64,000 nt of DNA from Salinisphaera sp. G21_0 (GTDB lineage: Bacteria; Pseudomonadota; Gammaproteobacteria; Pseudomonadales; Endozoicomonadaceae): assembly GCF_017744115.1 (NCBI RefSeq), contig NZ_JAGHQW010000015.1, positions 44,799 to 108,798 on the forward strand, given 5' to 3'. The stretch's first letter is position 1. Every line of letters starts with the position of its first letter. This document shows, in pieces, positions 8,994-18,746 of the stretch. The notes below the pieces were generated by a model. The model saw only the letters and a program-made list of their open reading frames with translations, was not told the origin of the DNA and made no database searches. The translations under genes and the position numbers were made by a program.

Positions 8994-10169
8994 TCAGTAT
9001 CGAGCCAGTATTAACATTGCAATGTCATCAGGGGCTTCCTGAATATCATTGAGCCCCAGCCTTTCGGTCAATGTTGCTATGGTGTCGGCACCTTCTCCGA
9101 TAACCGATAATAAATGATCTTCCTTTTCTTTGAGGCTTTTCTGGGGCAAAACCTCAAGAATACCATCAGATAGAATAGTTAAGCTGAATTGCCGGGGCAA
9201 GTCTATAATAACATCCTCATAGGCAGCATCTTCAAACAATCCTACCGGTAAGCCTTTGCCTTCAAGAAAACGGACCTTTTTGCCTTCTTCAGCGATCACA
9301 GGTAATGGAAAATGTCCGCCAAACGAGTAGGTAAGCGTCTGGTCACGGGTATTGACTATGCCACCAAACACGGTGACATGTTTTCCCAGTCCGGTTTTCA
9401 GCAGGCTCTGGTTAATGTAGCTCAGGACATGTGAAGGTTTGACCCTGATTTTACCGCCGTTGTTGTGATAGTCCTGAAGCAGGCTGATGGACATATGCTT
9501 GAGAAGCACCGTAACAAAAGCAGATGACGCGCCATGCCCGGAAACATCGGCCAGATAAAAGGCAAAACTGTGGTCACTGAGCGTGAAATAGTCGACAAAA
9601 TCCCCGCTTAAATAGAGGGATGGGATGATGTTATGGTCAACTTTGAAATCCTTGTATTCCAGCGGGTGTCTGGGCAGCATATTCATCTGCACCTGACGGC
9701 CGGCTTTCTGGTCCTCCTGCAACAGGGTCAGGCTGCTTTTCAAAGAGTTGATGGCCTCTTCGAGGCTGGCCCGGTAGCGCTTGTTTTCCATCAGTAACTG
9801 GGCTTTTTCAAGAGCCCGGTGGATGGCGTACTCTAATACCTCAAGATCAACGATCGGCTTAACCAGGAAATCGCTGGCACCAAGGTGCAGAGCTTCTACT
9901 ACATCGGTCATAACGCCAGCACCGGAGACAACAATAAAGGGGATGTCACTGGCTTCACTGCGCACCTGGCTCAGCATGGTGAGTCCATCCATGATCGGCA
10001 TGCGAAGATCACACAGAATCAGGTCCGGATGGCAGTCACGAAAAATATGCAGGCCCTGTTGTCCATTTCCGGCTTCATGGGTTTTGAAACCGATGCCTTG
10101 CAGGTAGGCGACAATGCTTTCACGTACTATGGTGTCATCATCGATGACCAGAATGGTACTGCCGGTCAT
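8994..10169 (-). CDS. response regulator with PP2C-type (SpoIIE) phosphatase domain
   Basis: A 391-residue two-domain regulator. Residues 1-125 are a CheY-like receiver with the acidic pocket (VIDDD), the phosphoacceptor Asp in LILCDLRMP and Lys in FLVKP. A coiled linker (about 126-175) leads to a SpoIIE/RsbU-like PP2C phosphatase domain with metal-binding DFVDYF, ADVSGHG and LSDGILE motifs. The ATG at 10169 is preferred over an upstream in-frame start at 10241 because AGG sits about ten bases upstream and the receiver begins directly after it. Its likely substrate is the STAS protein encoded immediately downstream. Confidence 0.85.
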   Translation of the reverse strand: MTGSTILVIDDDTIVRESIVAYLQGIGFKTHEAGNGQQGLHIFRDCHPDLILCDLRMPIMDGLTMLSQVRSEASDIPFIVVSGAGVMTDVVEALHLGASDFLVKPIVDLEVLEYAIHRALEKAQLLMENKRYRASLEEAINSLKSSLTLLQEDQKAGRQVQMNMLPRHPLEYKDFKVDHNIIPSLYLSGDFVDYFTLSDHSFAFYLADVSGHGASSAFVTVLLKHMSISLLQDYHNNGGKIRVKPSHVLSYINQSLLKTGLGKHVTVFGGIVNTRDQTLTYSFGGHFPLPVIAEEGKKVRFLEGKGLPVGLFEDAAYEDVIIDLPRQFSLTILSDGILEVLPQKSLKEKEDHLLSVIGEGADTIATLTERLGLNDIQEAPDDIAMLILARY

Positions 10170-10257
10170 GGATATACCTGCAAAGTAAAGTGAAGATAAG
10201 GACCCGCTTGAACCCGATACATTCGGATAAAAAAACCACATTAAAATGTAAAGTTAA

Positions 10258-10301
10258 GGGAAAAATACTCCCAAGCTGCCTTGGCTGCAAGCGGGAGTAT
10301 T
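10258..10301 (-). terminator. intrinsic terminator after mlaA-like gene
   Basis: A 9-bp perfect stem (AATACTCCC at 10264-10272 with GGGAGTATT at 10293-10301) is followed on the minus strand by TTTTTCCC. It separates the mlaA-like gene from the receiver/phosphatase gene. Confidence 0.75.
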
Positions 10302-10371
10302 GGCAAATTAATGTGTTTGCTTAAAGTCATCGAAGCCAATGGCTGATGCGATTGTCATTGACGGTTTATAG

Positions 10372-11073
10372 TTAGAAGTCATCTTCAGGCAGCTGGCCGG
10401 TGATCAAATATTCACGTCTTTGTAAATAAGTGTCCCGGATAAAGGTGTAACGGTCTCCAAGAATCAGCTCTTCAGCATCCAGGAATTGAGCGCGACGATT
10501 GATAAGGTCAATGCCGTCGAGAATCCAGCGATCCCGCTCAGTGTCATGATAGGCTACCGGATTGGTGAATGCATCAGGAATTCGGCCAACGCCGGAACGG
10601 AACGTGCTCGGGCCAAGTAACGGAAGCATAAGGTAAGGTCCGGAAGGTATCCCCCAGTTGGCAAAAGCCAGCCCGAAATCGCTGTAGCGCTTATCAAGCC
10701 CCATGGGCGTTGCTACATCAATCAGGCCAAGAATACCCGCCGTTGAATTGATGATGAAGCGGCCTGATGACACCAGTGCATCCTGCCCTTTGAGCTGGAC
10801 GCCGGCACTGGCGATATTTCTCAGTTCCCCGAGGTTGCTGAAGAAGTTGCTGACTAATGTTTGCACCGGCCCGGGGGTGACAAAGTGGTAGGTCTTTGCC
10901 ACCGGCTTCAGGGCATAGTGATCCAGGGTGTCATTCAGTTTGAACACCCGGCGGTTCCAGCCCTCCAGTGGATCATCGTAAGAGACGGGTTCAGTGCCAA
11001 ACGTCAAAGCGGGAAAGAGTGTCAGTACCATTACGACAACTGAACGAACAATAAACGCAGGAGAATGATTCAC
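10372..11073 (-). CDS. mlaA: MlaA/VacJ family protein lacking a lipobox
   Basis: MlaA is the outer-membrane component of the Mla pathway, which returns misplaced phospholipids to the inner membrane. The family signatures are present: DPLEGWNRRVFKLND at the mature N-terminus, NFFSNLGELRN, RFIINSTAGILGLIDVA, and FGLAFANWGIPSGPYLMLPLLGPST. The GTG at 11073 is chosen because AAGGAT lies seven bases upstream; an ATG at 11169 would add 32 residues before the signal peptide. The signal peptide (about 1-26) ends in LTFG with no cysteine, so the protein cannot be lipidated like E. coli MlaA. Its tail is also shorter. A terminator follows. Confidence 0.85.
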   Translation of the reverse strand: MNHSPAFIVRSVVVMVLTLFPALTFGTEPVSYDDPLEGWNRRVFKLNDTLDHYALKPVAKTYHFVTPGPVQTLVSNFFSNLGELRNIASAGVQLKGQDALVSSGRFIINSTAGILGLIDVATPMGLDKRYSDFGLAFANWGIPSGPYLMLPLLGPSTFRSGVGRIPDAFTNPVAYHDTERDRWILDGIDLINRRAQFLDAEELILGDRYTFIRDTYLQRREYLITGQLPEDDF

Positions 11074-11326
11074 ACGTTTGATCCTTGATTCCTTGTTAAT
11101 TTTCAACGTCTTCAATGACTCAGGCACACCTGTTTTCTGTTGCATGCAATGACGGGATGAGTTTCGCAAACGGTTGTCCTGGACGGTTAGCTGTCGGGAT
11201 GAGTTATAAAAAAGCGATGATGAGGCTATTTTAACTTGATCTCATGTACTATTGCCAACCCATGGTCAGCTTCAGAGGTTGAGAACAATCTCCCCGTACC
11301 ATCGCCATTGTCCAAATGTCCCGGTA

Positions 11327-12247
11327 TCACCCCGCCTGACTGGGTGAATCCGCTGTCGGGTTAAAGCCCGGAGTCTGTTTGGCCCCATCACCCCATCGAC
11401 GTAACAAAATCACGGACGGGAACGCAACCGCATACATCGTCAGCGAATACACCGCTGCTGGCAGGGCGAGGTCTGGCAAGCCTGTACTCACGCCACTGAT
11501 CAACACCGTCAGGGTCAGCGCCATGGGGGAATTCTGAATGCTGGCTTCAATGGCAAGGGTTTTGGACTCGGTACGGGTGAGATTAGACAATCGTCCCAGT
11601 ATCAAACCAAAACACGTCATCACAATGGGTAAGAAAAGAAGTCCCAAAACCACTTGGGAAAAGTTATTCATAACATTTTCGGCGGAGGACACCACTGCAC
11701 CAAGCACGATGATGGTCCACAATACGTAAGCCAAACGTTCGAGCCCGGTTTCAATTTTTACTGCAATTGACGTTTTAAAATGGCGGAAGATCACCCCGAG
11801 TGATACCGGCGTCGTGGTAATCAGAAAGGTGACTAAGGCAATGTCACTGAAGGAATACTCGTTTAATGCATCACCCAGGAAATGGGTCAATGACAGTGAC
11901 ACCAAAAAAGGAACAGACACAAAGGCCAGAATACTGGTAACGGCGGTTAAAGAGACGGATAACGCCACATCGCCTTTGGCTAATTTAGAAATAATGTTGC
12001 TGGTTACGCCCCCGGGGCAGAAGCTCAGGATCATCAGCCCTGCGGCAAAGGCGGGGGAAAACGAGAACAAATGCACCGTCAGATAGGCCAGCAGGGGCAG
12101 CACCATGACCTGGGCCGTCAGTGCAATGCCCACCACCCTTTTACGTTCCAGTACACGTTTAAAATCACTGATTTCAAGGCCCAGGCCCAGTGAAAACATA
12201 ATGATGCTTTGTGCAACCAGCAGCGAAATATTGACTATAACGTCCAT
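11327..12247 (-). CDS. bile acid:sodium symporter (BASS/SBF) family transporter
   Basis: A 306-residue polytopic membrane protein with nine or ten hydrophobic helices. It carries the SBF-family features FSLGLGLEISDFKRVL near the N-terminus, the FCPGGVTSNIISKLAKGDVALSVSLTAV cross-over region, and the second half-repeat with IEASIQNSPMALTL. BASS proteins import organic anions together with sodium. The substrate here cannot be read from sequence. The gene appears monocistronic. The 253 bp downstream to the mlaA-like start and the ~340 bp upstream to the next promoter contain no other supported gene. Confidence 0.85.
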   Translation of the reverse strand: MDVIVNISLLVAQSIIMFSLGLGLEISDFKRVLERKRVVGIALTAQVMVLPLLAYLTVHLFSFSPAFAAGLMILSFCPGGVTSNIISKLAKGDVALSVSLTAVTSILAFVSVPFLVSLSLTHFLGDALNEYSFSDIALVTFLITTTPVSLGVIFRHFKTSIAVKIETGLERLAYVLWTIIVLGAVVSSAENVMNNFSQVVLGLLFLPIVMTCFGLILGRLSNLTRTESKTLAIEASIQNSPMALTLTVLISGVSTGLPDLALPAAVYSLTMYAVAFPSVILLRRWGDGAKQTPGFNPTADSPSQAG

Positions 12248-12586
12248 CTAACCTTCTCTCTTTGTTATTGTTGTTGAGAACTCCGTTCAGGGGGCATCCT
12301 CCCGAAACTCTGAAAGCACAGCCCTGCTCACAGAACAACGTTATGTCGGTTAATATGCCTGCTCAAGGCGTGGGTGAATATTGAATTAACTTTTGTAGAG
12401 TGGTCAAAGAGAGGCATAGGAAGTTCTTTTTGCTGCTGAAAACTCAGACACCATAATCCGCTGCCTTCACTTGTGGGAGCACCGGTTTGGACAATCACAT
12501 TAACAGTGAATCGGGAATAAATAACTCGTTATTCTTTAATGATATTAAAAATTATTTTTTTATTTATAAAATATTTATTTGGCTGG

Positions 12587-12614
12587 GAAACTAATTAATA
12601 ACTTTCCACTCTAA
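12587..12614 (+). promoter_or_regulatory. sigma-E-type promoter of the first coiled-coil gene
   Basis: The -35-like box GAAACTA (12587-12593), a 16-bp spacer and the -10-like box TCTAA (12610-12614) match the ECF/sigma-E pattern found upstream of the accessory genes at 46.8 and 55-62 kb. The predicted start is about 47 bases before the ATG, in a strongly AT-rich intergenic region. Confidence 0.6.
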
Positions 12615-12667
12615 AACAAGAGTTCAATTTTATCGATTTTAAATAAAAACATAGAGAGGGAATGATC

Positions 12668-14797
12668 ATGGGACCTGTAACTGATAATCCGGTAAAAACC
12701 CTGGCTGCCAATGCTGGGCCGGATGCGGCTTATTCATCCGCTATCAAGGGTGTGAACGATGGAGCCAATGCAATACATCAAACAACCAAAGCTGCGGTTG
12801 ATGACCTGGGCTTTAACAAGCCCGGTTTGATCAAATGGGGAAAATGGCTTGTTGGCAAGCTTGGCCCGTTTGGATACTTTGCCACTATTGTGCTTAGCCC
12901 GATACTTATCCCTGCCTCCCTGGCCTATGATGCGGGCAGAGGCATGAAACTCCTGTTCCGCAAGATCACCGGGGTTGAAGAGCCGGTTCAAAAGCTTCTG
13001 CCAATGATGGCAAAGCAGGTTCAGGAAGCCGGAAAGCTTAAGCAGCACAAACAACAAATTGATTCGAGGCATGCAGAAGTTTCTGCCCAGCTGGCAGCCT
13101 GGAAGACCCACTCGGGTGAGTTAAAGAGCCTGAACGATCAGGTTAATGATCAGGCTAAGCAGTTGGAGCTTAAATTAAAACGGGAGCAGAAGAGAAATCA
13201 TCAGCTCAATGTTCTGCTGGAACGTTTAGCCAATCGTGCAGATGGTCTTGAGATCAATAATGAAGAAAACAGTAAACGTTATCAGGATTTAAGAGTTGCA
13301 TTGGACAAACAACTGGCTGAAAAATCGGTACGTATTGCAGAGCTTTCCAAAGAGCTTGAAGCAGCCCGGCAGCAACATGATCATGATCTGGAAGGTGATA
13401 TGCGGACCAGACAGGAACAGGCTGATGTAATTCATAATCTTGAGAGCAAATTAGCAGCAGACCAGCAGCAAATGTCTGATTTAGAGGGTCGTTACGAGGC
13501 AGAGATATGCAGATTATCAGGTCGGCATCTCTTTGAAACGATGAAGTCAGATAATCAGCATAAGCTTGAATTGAAGGAGCTTTCGGCGACGCTTCAATCT
13601 GAAATGGATACATTAGCGGGTGGTTATGAAGAAACTATTAAGGCTATCGAGGCTGAAAACGAAGAGCAGGTTCAAAAGCTGAGGGCGGAATGCCGCGAAT
13701 TGAATCAGAGGATGAAAGATCAATGTGCTAATAATGAAAGTCTGCAGTTTGTGGAAACATCGCTTAGAGCCCAGGTATCTCAGCTTGAACAACAATACAG
13801 TAAATCTTGTGATCAATTAACGAGTTTGAAGGAGCAATACATTAATCTGCTTAAAGAAAAAGAAGCGAAAGCAAAGACCGAAATTCATACCCGATCACAG
13901 CTTGAGAGTCGTATTAAGGAGCTTCAGGCGACACTGGATATTCCAAAGGATTCACGTGGAGTGCAGACATCTGAAGTCACAGTAAGTGAATCCCGGGAGC
14001 GTGTCGACACAGCTTCCCAGGTAGAGGAGCAACCACTAACGGTGCTGGTCAATACGGATACCCAGACAGAGATTGGTTCCTCGGATGCTGAGTTCCACAT
14101 GGTCGAAGGTGCCCTGCCAGGAGCGGGGCTTGAATTACTGATAAAACAGGCAGTTTCTGAGGACGAAGAGTTGCTGGGTATGCCTGTCCACGGTAACTCG
14201 GAGCAGGAAGAGGTAAACGTCAATGTCGGTACTCAACATGAGCTGGAAAATATAACCGATCAGCTTCATGCTGCAGAAAACAATGTTCTCCACCTTTCTA
14301 ATGAGTTGCATAACCTCATGGAAAAACTTAAAAGTAACGAAGGTGATGTAGCTCGTTTGGTGGAAGAAAATAAAAAACTGTCAGAAGAAAAAGCAAAGCA
14401 AGATGAAGATTTAAATTCTCTGGAAATGTTGATTAGTGGAGAACGTTCGGATAGTGCGGATTTAACAGGTTTAAAAGAAGCATTAAAAGACAGGCTTGAA
14501 GCTGACGCTATGACAATCGGGGAGCTGGACGCTAAATCAAAAGCTATTGATGAAGAAAAGCGCAAACTGCTGACAAAAAATCAGGAATTGCATTACGAGA
14601 ATGAGCGTTTATTGCAAGCAGTCAATCAATTTGAGGCGCTGCAGGAACAACAGGAAAAATTCATTGAACTTAAGGCGCAGCAGAAACAACAAAAGCAAGA
14701 CGATCCAAGTACCGCTGAATTACCTCGGACTGAAACGCCTGGGTCAGTAGCTGCAAATGAGGTAGTAGAATCCGAAAATGTTGAACAAAAGCCATAA
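12668..14797 (+). CDS. large coiled-coil protein with N-terminal hydrophobic segment
   Basis: A 709-residue protein of unrecognised family. Residues ~1-55 are polar. A hydrophobic stretch follows (about 62-95, FGYFATIVLSPILIPASLAYD) that could be a membrane hairpin or anchor. From about residue 115 to 690 the sequence is almost continuous heptad-type coiled coil rich in Glu, Gln, Lys and Leu, broken around 440-520 by an acidic linker. It resembles eukaryotic filament or tethering proteins in composition only. The second ATG (12668) is preferred because the AGAGGG site lies seven bases upstream of it and only one base from the first ATG. The upstream promoter is sigma-E-type. It may be a secreted host-interaction protein (inference). 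Confidence 0.75.
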   Translation: MGPVTDNPVKTLAANAGPDAAYSSAIKGVNDGANAIHQTTKAAVDDLGFNKPGLIKWGKWLVGKLGPFGYFATIVLSPILIPASLAYDAGRGMKLLFRKITGVEEPVQKLLPMMAKQVQEAGKLKQHKQQIDSRHAEVSAQLAAWKTHSGELKSLNDQVNDQAKQLELKLKREQKRNHQLNVLLERLANRADGLEINNEENSKRYQDLRVALDKQLAEKSVRIAELSKELEAARQQHDHDLEGDMRTRQEQADVIHNLESKLAADQQQMSDLEGRYEAEICRLSGRHLFETMKSDNQHKLELKELSATLQSEMDTLAGGYEETIKAIEAENEEQVQKLRAECRELNQRMKDQCANNESLQFVETSLRAQVSQLEQQYSKSCDQLTSLKEQYINLLKEKEAKAKTEIHTRSQLESRIKELQATLDIPKDSRGVQTSEVTVSESRERVDTASQVEEQPLTVLVNTDTQTEIGSSDAEFHMVEGALPGAGLELLIKQAVSEDEELLGMPVHGNSEQEEVNVNVGTQHELENITDQLHAAENNVLHLSNELHNLMEKLKSNEGDVARLVEENKKLSEEKAKQDEDLNSLEMLISGERSDSADLTGLKEALKDRLEADAMTIGELDAKSKAIDEEKRKLLTKNQELHYENERLLQAVNQFEALQEQQEKFIELKAQQKQQKQDDPSTAELPRTETPGSVAANEVVESENVEQKP

Positions 14798-14859
14798 CGC
14801 CAGTAGCAACCCAAAGGACGGCATTATCGCAAGCAACAGGTGGAACAGATGTTTCCACC

Positions 14860-15327
14860 TTGCACCAATTGCAGACTGACATACTACCCTGGACTTTAAG
14901 TCTAAATGAGCAGACAGCTGGACAAGATCAGCGCTCAGCTTTGATGAGTGAATGTCCCACTATGGTAGACGGGGCTTCTGATAATGGTCCTCCAGGGATA
15001 GATCAGGCCTTATCAACAGCAAGCAACGCGGTGGCTGCAGTTCGGCTGGATAATGCCATGATTGGTTTAGTGAAGTGGCCCTATAGCCAGCTCTGCAAAT
15101 CCTTGTATCTGGCTTTTGATTACGGAGCGAAGCCCATGGCCTCATGGACATGGAAAAAGAGTACGGCTATTGTCGATGCTATACGGCAGAACACCGGCTG
15201 GCTTAATCGGAAGATATGGGCAAAAGCGCCTGATCGGGCCGATTCCGGCGCTAACACGGACAGTCTGCCAGTGTCTTCCAGGCCGGAAGCGGATGCTTCA
15301 ACTGTACCCGATAATCCGGAAGTATAG
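14860..15327 (+). CDS. hypothetical protein with GL(I/V)KW module
   Basis: A protein of up to 155 residues with no recognised family; an internal ATG at 14944 would shorten it by 28. Its centre (about 70-100) reads IGLVKWPYSQLCKSLYLAFDYGAKPM. This parallels GLIKWGKWLVGKLG and AYDAGRGM in the N-terminal hydrophobic segment of the upstream coiled-coil protein, so the two may share a membrane-associating module. No coiled coil follows here. It starts 62 bp after the coiled-coil gene on the same strand and could be co-transcribed, or be a shortened relative of it. Confidence 0.5.
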   Translation: MHQLQTDILPWTLSLNEQTAGQDQRSALMSECPTMVDGASDNGPPGIDQALSTASNAVAAVRLDNAMIGLVKWPYSQLCKSLYLAFDYGAKPMASWTWKKSTAIVDAIRQNTGWLNRKIWAKAPDRADSGANTDSLPVSSRPEADASTVPDNPEV

Positions 15328-15479
15328 CTACGGCTATGCTATCTGGTTTATGCTTTGCATAGTCAGCCTCCGAGAACCCTGCCGTATTAAACTGTCCTGC
15401 GCGGCAACCGCTCCTGTGTTCCCCTGGTACATGGTTTCAATGTAATTGATGGTTTCTCTCTATCAATGACGCCCAAACT

Positions 15480-15560
15480 TTGTTCGTCCCAGGCGGAGTC
15501 GAAGGGTGTAAACACCATACCCAAGACTGCGCCAATCACCCTTCGTCCGTGCATCCTGCG
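15480..15560. repeat. REP-like inverted repeat
   Basis: CGAAGGGTG (15498-15506) is repeated inverted as CACCCTTCG (15535-15543), next to a TTCGTCC...GGAGTCGA motif typical of proteobacterial REP elements. The surrounding 15328-15745 stretch holds no supported gene. Confidence 0.45.
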
Positions 15561-15745
15561 CGGAGATTACACCTCAAACTCATTGAAACGGTGTGCCTGC
15601 GCCGGCATCCATGTAGTCGTGAAATTGGTCTAAAACCCCGAACAACCCGATTGTCGAGTTGTCTCTCCCTGGTTTTCAGATAATGAGTTATCGGATATTG
15701 AAATTAAAACACTGTCTTTTGATTTTAAAAAAAATATGAATTCAT

Positions 15746-15774
15746 GCAACTTTCTCCAGCTTTATCTTCTCCAA
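15746..15774 (+). promoter_or_regulatory. weak sigma-E-like promoter candidate
   Basis: GCAACTT, a 17-bp spacer and TCCAA lie about 40 bases upstream of the preferred start of the second coiled-coil gene. Each box has one mismatch to the shared accessory-gene promoter, so this is a tentative member. Confidence 0.3.
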
Positions 15775-15815
15775 GCATTGTTATTTTGGCCCAACAAAAA
15801 ATGCAAGGTAATAAA

Positions 15816-18593
15816 ATGTCTTATAGCAATATCATGACACCTCCCCCCGCGGTGTCACAACCCAGCTTATATACTGGTGTGCCATCTTCTGTTCCCGAAA
15901 AGGGGCAGAGGCAGGTTTCCTGGGGGGGGAGTGGAGTAGCTAATTACGAGGCTGGCACGCCTCATTTGTCAGGACATCAGTATGCAGGGGCAGCTCCATC
16001 ATTTGATGGCTCCCCCCCTTTTGGTGGTCGTGTTGTTGATCATGCTAACCCTGAGGCTATGTCCAGATTGAAGGAACACAACAATGAGCTAATGATGCAG
16101 AAAAACGAACTTCGCATGGCACTTCGTGACACTGAGGAAAAACTAAAAGCCAGTGAACAACGGAATCGTCACCTGGCAAAAAGAGCTGATATTCCTCCTG
16201 ACAGATATACTGAATTATTAGCGAAGGAGCGAAGGGCCTCAAGATGGGAGGATTCGAGCCAGCGTATGACTGATTGTACCGAGCGACTCCTGGACTCTCA
16301 CCAGATGGCTCGTCAAACAATCGTGGAGCTACTGGCTGAGAAAACATCATTAACTGAGTTACAGGAGCAGACGAGAGACACTCTTAATACTGTCAACCAT
16401 GAGCTCAAAGGGGAGAGAGAGCAATCGGAGCAGGTTCAATTGAAATGGAGCGAGGCAGAGCAAGAGGTAGCCCGACTAAACAATGCGCTGCAATCTGCGC
16501 ATGCCGATAAACAGTCTCTGGAAGGTCAGCTCAATCGCGCGTTAGACCATGCAAGCAATGCTGAAGAAAAGATGTATGCAGAGGCTGAGAAGAATCTTCA
16601 GCTGAAAACCACAATGTCAGAGCTGGTGACTGAAAAGTCAGAGCTGTCAGCGACTATTGAGAATATGGATCGTCGCGTGGCTTTTTTGAACAAAGAGATT
16701 GAGCGGGATGGGCAAGCGCTGTCTGCAATAAACCTGAAGAAGAACCAGTTAAGAGAAGAGTTGGACTCATATCGGAAAAATGAGACCCGGTTGCAAAATG
16801 AACTACATAACACGAAAACCAGTCTGGAGGCTGCCAATGGTCAACTGACCCGCTCGGAGAATTTATTAAGTGATACACAAAAAGAACTTTCGGAAGTAAA
16901 GAAAGAGGCACTTTCCCTGGAACAGCAGCTGACAAGGGTTCAGGCGGATAAAAATCACGTATCGGAACGCGCCAGGCAACTGCAGACCACGCTAAAGGAG
17001 AAACTGGAGTTAATAGAAAATCTCCAGACTGAACGTGCACGAATGGGAAAAGAAGTTGACTCTTTACGGGAGGAGGTGGGTCAAAGTAAGGCACGGGTTG
17101 CTCATCTGGAGCAAGAACTGAAAGAAAGTGAAAAAAATATTAAAGGTTTAGAGCAACGAATCGAACAACAGGTGTCAGAACTTGGCACTATGCATCGCAT
17201 GGGAACGGAGTTTAATAATACAAAAACCCTTAATACAGAGTTGCAGCAGAAAAATCAGAAACTAATGGGTGAATTGGAAACAGCTCATAAGCAGGCCAGG
17301 GATAACCGGGCCCTGTACGATGCAGCTTTACTTGAAAAGGGTAAAACGGATCAGGCTCTGATGAAGGAGCAGAAATCTCATAAAATAGATATTGAAAATT
17401 TTCAACAAACGACCCAGAGTCAGCAGGAATTAATTCAGACTCATTTGTCATCAATTTCGGCGCGTGAGAAAGAGATTCGTGATCTGAACACTCAGGTACG
17501 AGGCCTTAGTGCCGAATTGGCTACCGCTAAAGCTGAAGGTAATAAGGAAGAAATTCAAAGACTACGCCAGGATGTTGCAGTAAAAGAGCAAAAAATTGCC
17601 ATACTTCAGGAACAGCAAAGGGTATCCCAGACACAAATAGATACGCTGCGTGAACAGGTCGATCAGCTGCAGCAAAAACTGGCTGAATCTGAACTGGATT
17701 GCAAGAAGGGGGCGGCAACCATCAATGGTCATATTTCTATAATGAATAAAGCAGAAGTTGAGATCAGGGAGTTACGAGAACAACTGGAGGTAATCAACAG
17801 TATTAAAAAAAGCATTCTTGAACTAAAAGGTGGTGTACAAATGACTGGTAAGCGTATGGATGACTTCAGTGGTCGTTTACAGCGTTGTGAGGAAAAAATA
17901 CAGGAATTTATCCGCAACATAGAACCAATTATGAATATCCCGAACTTTGCCTCAATGGTGAATGATATAAAGAGTGATTTAAAAGGACTGGGTAAAGAGT
18001 TCTCGACCATAAGAACGGAGCAGGGACAGAACGAAAATAGACTTGCTTCTCTGGAATCAAGAACAGAGCTGATGGAAAGTAGTAGCAAGACAAGTGTCAC
18101 CATTAAAAGAGAAGAGAGGTCTATTGAGTCAGGCTCTTCTTCATTGATAACGAGTACGTCAGGCTTTGATGGCGTGTCCCAGTATGAGATCCAAAGAGGG
18201 CTTGCTGCCGACCTGGGGGTTGTTGAGGGTGCAGCCGTCGGCCAGAGTAGTCTGAACCAGGCTGGTGTGGATTCAGCGTACACTTCATTGCAATTACAGA
18301 GTCAATTGACAGCTGATGGAACAATGGTTTCATCAAGGCCGACCCACATGCAGGACAGCTCCAGTTTGAGAGGTGGCCTGACACCGATGGGACGTTATGG
18401 GGACGGCTTTTCATCCTCGGAGGATTACTCCATTCGTGATCCTTACCCTGACATTCAGGAACTATTAAATGAGAATTTTGACTCTGGATCACGTTCGGAA
18501 ATTACCTACCATAGTGTGAGTAGTACGAGGGATATGTATACAATGGAGTCGTTAACAATGCCTCTCAGCGGAGATAGCAGCGACGAAGCGTGA
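15816..18593 (+). CDS. giant coiled-coil protein
   Basis: A 925-residue protein of unrecognised family. The first ~85 residues are Pro/Gly/Ser-rich and disordered in character. Residues ~90-700 form a long, nearly uninterrupted Glu/Gln/Lys/Leu coiled coil of myosin-rod or SMC-arm type. A short Phe/Met/Ile-rich helical region follows (about 700-760). The last ~150 residues are Ser/Thr-rich and acidic. No membrane segment or signal peptide is visible. The ATG at 15816 is chosen because AAGG lies seven bases upstream; an earlier in-frame ATG at 15744 has none. It appears to be an unlinked second member of the coiled-coil class at 12.7 kb. Effector function is inferred from its style and neighbours only. 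Confidence 0.75.
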   Translation: MSYSNIMTPPPAVSQPSLYTGVPSSVPEKGQRQVSWGGSGVANYEAGTPHLSGHQYAGAAPSFDGSPPFGGRVVDHANPEAMSRLKEHNNELMMQKNELRMALRDTEEKLKASEQRNRHLAKRADIPPDRYTELLAKERRASRWEDSSQRMTDCTERLLDSHQMARQTIVELLAEKTSLTELQEQTRDTLNTVNHELKGEREQSEQVQLKWSEAEQEVARLNNALQSAHADKQSLEGQLNRALDHASNAEEKMYAEAEKNLQLKTTMSELVTEKSELSATIENMDRRVAFLNKEIERDGQALSAINLKKNQLREELDSYRKNETRLQNELHNTKTSLEAANGQLTRSENLLSDTQKELSEVKKEALSLEQQLTRVQADKNHVSERARQLQTTLKEKLELIENLQTERARMGKEVDSLREEVGQSKARVAHLEQELKESEKNIKGLEQRIEQQVSELGTMHRMGTEFNNTKTLNTELQQKNQKLMGELETAHKQARDNRALYDAALLEKGKTDQALMKEQKSHKIDIENFQQTTQSQQELIQTHLSSISAREKEIRDLNTQVRGLSAELATAKAEGNKEEIQRLRQDVAVKEQKIAILQEQQRVSQTQIDTLREQVDQLQQKLAESELDCKKGAATINGHISIMNKAEVEIRELREQLEVINSIKKSILELKGGVQMTGKRMDDFSGRLQRCEEKIQEFIRNIEPIMNIPNFASMVNDIKSDLKGLGKEFSTIRTEQGQNENRLASLESRTELMESSSKTSVTIKREERSIESGSSSLITSTSGFDGVSQYEIQRGLAADLGVVEGAAVGQSSLNQAGVDSAYTSLQLQSQLTADGTMVSSRPTHMQDSSSLRGGLTPMGRYGDGFSSSEDYSIRDPYPDIQELLNENFDSGSRSEITYHSVSSTRDMYTMESLTMPLSGDSSDEA

Positions 18594-18621
18594 CACTTAT
18601 CAGGTGAACATCTGGCTGAGG

Positions 18622-18652
18622 ATACCTCTGAAGCGATTCAGAGGTATTTTTA
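18622..18652 (+). terminator. intrinsic terminator of the coiled-coil gene
   Basis: A perfect 11-bp stem (ATACCTCTGAA at 18622-18632, TTCAGAGGTAT at 18637-18647) with a GCGA loop is followed by TTTTTA. It lies 29 bp after the stop codon. Confidence 0.85.
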
Positions 18653-18746
18653 TGTGTATCGATATTATTGTTACCCGGGAACCGGGTTTCTGAAGTCAAT
18701 AACTTCAGGACAGGGACCCCTTGAGGGGGCCCATTGATTAGCAGGG

